Below are positions 5,355 to 5,996 of a stretch of DNA of 5,996 nucleotides, one piece after another (position 1 is the first letter of the stretch; every line of letters starts with the position of its first letter). A program made the position numbers and the translations under genes. The notes under the pieces were generated by a model that searched no databases, was not told the DNA's origin, and saw nothing but the letters and a program-made list of their open reading frames with translations. The DNA is from Pseudomonadota bacterium. Lineage in GTDB: Bacteria > Pseudomonadota > Gammaproteobacteria > Burkholderiales > Burkholderiaceae_D. The stretch covers positions 1 to 5,996 of the forward strand of contig JAEVZY010000056.1 of the NCBI GenBank assembly GCA_023392035.1. The letters run 5' to 3'.

Positions 5355-5996
5355 ATGCGCATTCTGATCCTGGGCGCCGGCGGCATCGGCGGATATTACG
5401 GAGCACGCCTGGCCGAAGCCGGCGCCGATGTCACTTGGCTGGTGCGCGAAAAGCGCCAGCAGATACTGGAGGCCCAGGGCTTGCGGGTGAAGAGCGTGTT
5501 CGGCGATATCGCCATGCCGGTCAAGACCGTCACCGCGGCCACGGTCAAGCCGGAGTACGACCTGATCATGCTCGCGCCCAAGGCCTACGATCTGGAAGAC
5601 AGCCTGCAGTCACTGGCCGGCGCCCTCTCCGGCCAGGCACTGCTGGTGCCTTTCCTGAACGGCCTGACGCACCTTGATGTGCTGGATGCCCGCTATGGGC
5701 GCCAACGGGTGGCCGGCGGCGTGGCGCAGATCGGCGCCATGCTGGATGTGGACGGCACGGTGCTGCACCTGAACAAAATCCATACCCTGACCGTCGGCCC
5801 GCGCCATCCTTCGCAGCAGGCGCTGCTTGAGGAGTTTTACGCGCTGTGCAAGAGCGCGCGTTTCGATGCCGAATACACCGAGCATATCGAACTGCAGTTG
5901 TGGGCCAAGTGGACTTTCCTGGCCACGCTGGCGGCGGCCACCACCCTGTATCGGGGGGCGGGGGGGGGGCGGGAGGGAGGGGGGGTTAAAACACAA
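5355..5996 (+). CDS. Ketopantoate reductase (ApbA/PanE) family oxidoreductase, 3' end cut and corrupted
   Basis: 214 codons are open to the window edge; family members have about 300. It begins MRILILGAGGIGGYYGARLAE, an NADPH-binding Rossmann fold with GAGGIG at residues 7-12. Further family marks are the KAYD segment (76-79), LNG with Asn102, GGVAQIGA (121-128), and Lys185 in LWAKWTFLATLAAA (182-195), the likely catalytic lysine. The canonical reaction is NADPH reduction of 2-dehydropantoate to pantoate in pantothenate synthesis. Many bacteria carry several paralogues, and the LWAKWTFLATLAA style fits the paralogue group at least as well as true PanE, so I give no gene symbol. The C-terminal domain is missing. 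From about codon 199 the sequence becomes Gly/Arg-only through a G-rich run where relatives continue LMR followed by a G-containing stretch, so the last 15 or so codons should not be trusted. Confidence 0.88.
   Translation, partial: MRILILGAGGIGGYYGARLAEAGADVTWLVREKRQQILEAQGLRVKSVFGDIAMPVKTVTAATVKPEYDLIMLAPKAYDLEDSLQSLAGALSGQALLVPFLNGLTHLDVLDARYGRQRVAGGVAQIGAMLDVDGTVLHLNKIHTLTVGPRHPSQQALLEEFYALCKSARFDAEYTEHIELQLWAKWTFLATLAAATTLYRGAGGGREGGGVKTQ
5953..5985 (+). other. G-rich low-complexity run, probable sequencing or assembly artefact at a contig end
   Basis: This stretch is nearly all G (runs of 6, 10, 3, 3 and 7 G broken by single C or A) and is followed by TTAAAACACAA. It sits inside a conserved protein family and destroys its similarity, which points to base-calling collapse to G rather than biology. 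Confidence 0.7.

Noticed and set aside
5953..5985. G-quadruplex regulatory element
   Set aside because: The run breaks a conserved coding sequence at the window edge and has the look of a base-calling artefact, so a structural role should not be inferred.
5610..5996. Minus-strand frame entering from the right edge
   Set aside because: It is antisense to the reductase and its first residues come from the G-rich artefact (Pro-rich).

Overview
The window looks like chromosomal DNA of a GC-rich betaproteobacterium of the Burkholderiales. The CdiA-type tail in the first gene resembles those of Oxalobacteraceae such as Herbaspirillum, Collimonas or Massilia. That placement rests on protein style and base composition only. 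Both ends cut through genes, and the right end is a G-rich, probably unreliable run that reads like a contig end.

Left third (1-1742, + strand): the C-terminal 480 codons of a very large secreted exoprotein of the filamentous haemagglutinin/CdiA type. It has a glycine/alanine-rich pretoxin region, the boundary motif NVDANNRQLHPDE, a linker and a C-terminal toxin module of about 100 residues. An ATGA overlap joins it to a small tryptophan-rich ORF in the position of a CdiI immunity gene. Base composition falls from about 63-65% GC to 45-48% across the toxin tip and immunity ORF, as expected for a swapped toxin/immunity cassette. The toxin tip has features reminiscent of TNT/ADP-ribosyltransferase-fold NAD-consuming toxins (LYR, YWTTT, terminal GGGTQVFIP). 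This is the most interesting hypothesis in the window.

Convergent gap (1743-2132): a perfect 8-bp inverted repeat with no T-tract, a 10-bp palindrome, and one doubtful 90-codon minus-strand ORF starting at TTG just after the kinase gene.

Middle and right (2133-5204, - strand): a hybrid sensor histidine kinase (periplasmic sensor, HAMP, HisKA, HATPase, C-terminal receiver). Upstream of it on the same strand, 69 bases away, is a TauE/SafE-type membrane exporter with a clear ribosome site and a perfect -10 box. The two may be co-transcribed, but no sequence feature proves it.

Right end (5205-5996): a divergent intergenic region with four imperfect 15-base tandem copies, then the start of a ketopantoate-reductase-like (ApbA/PanE family) oxidoreductase running off the window. 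Its last 15 or so codons are corrupted by the G-rich run.
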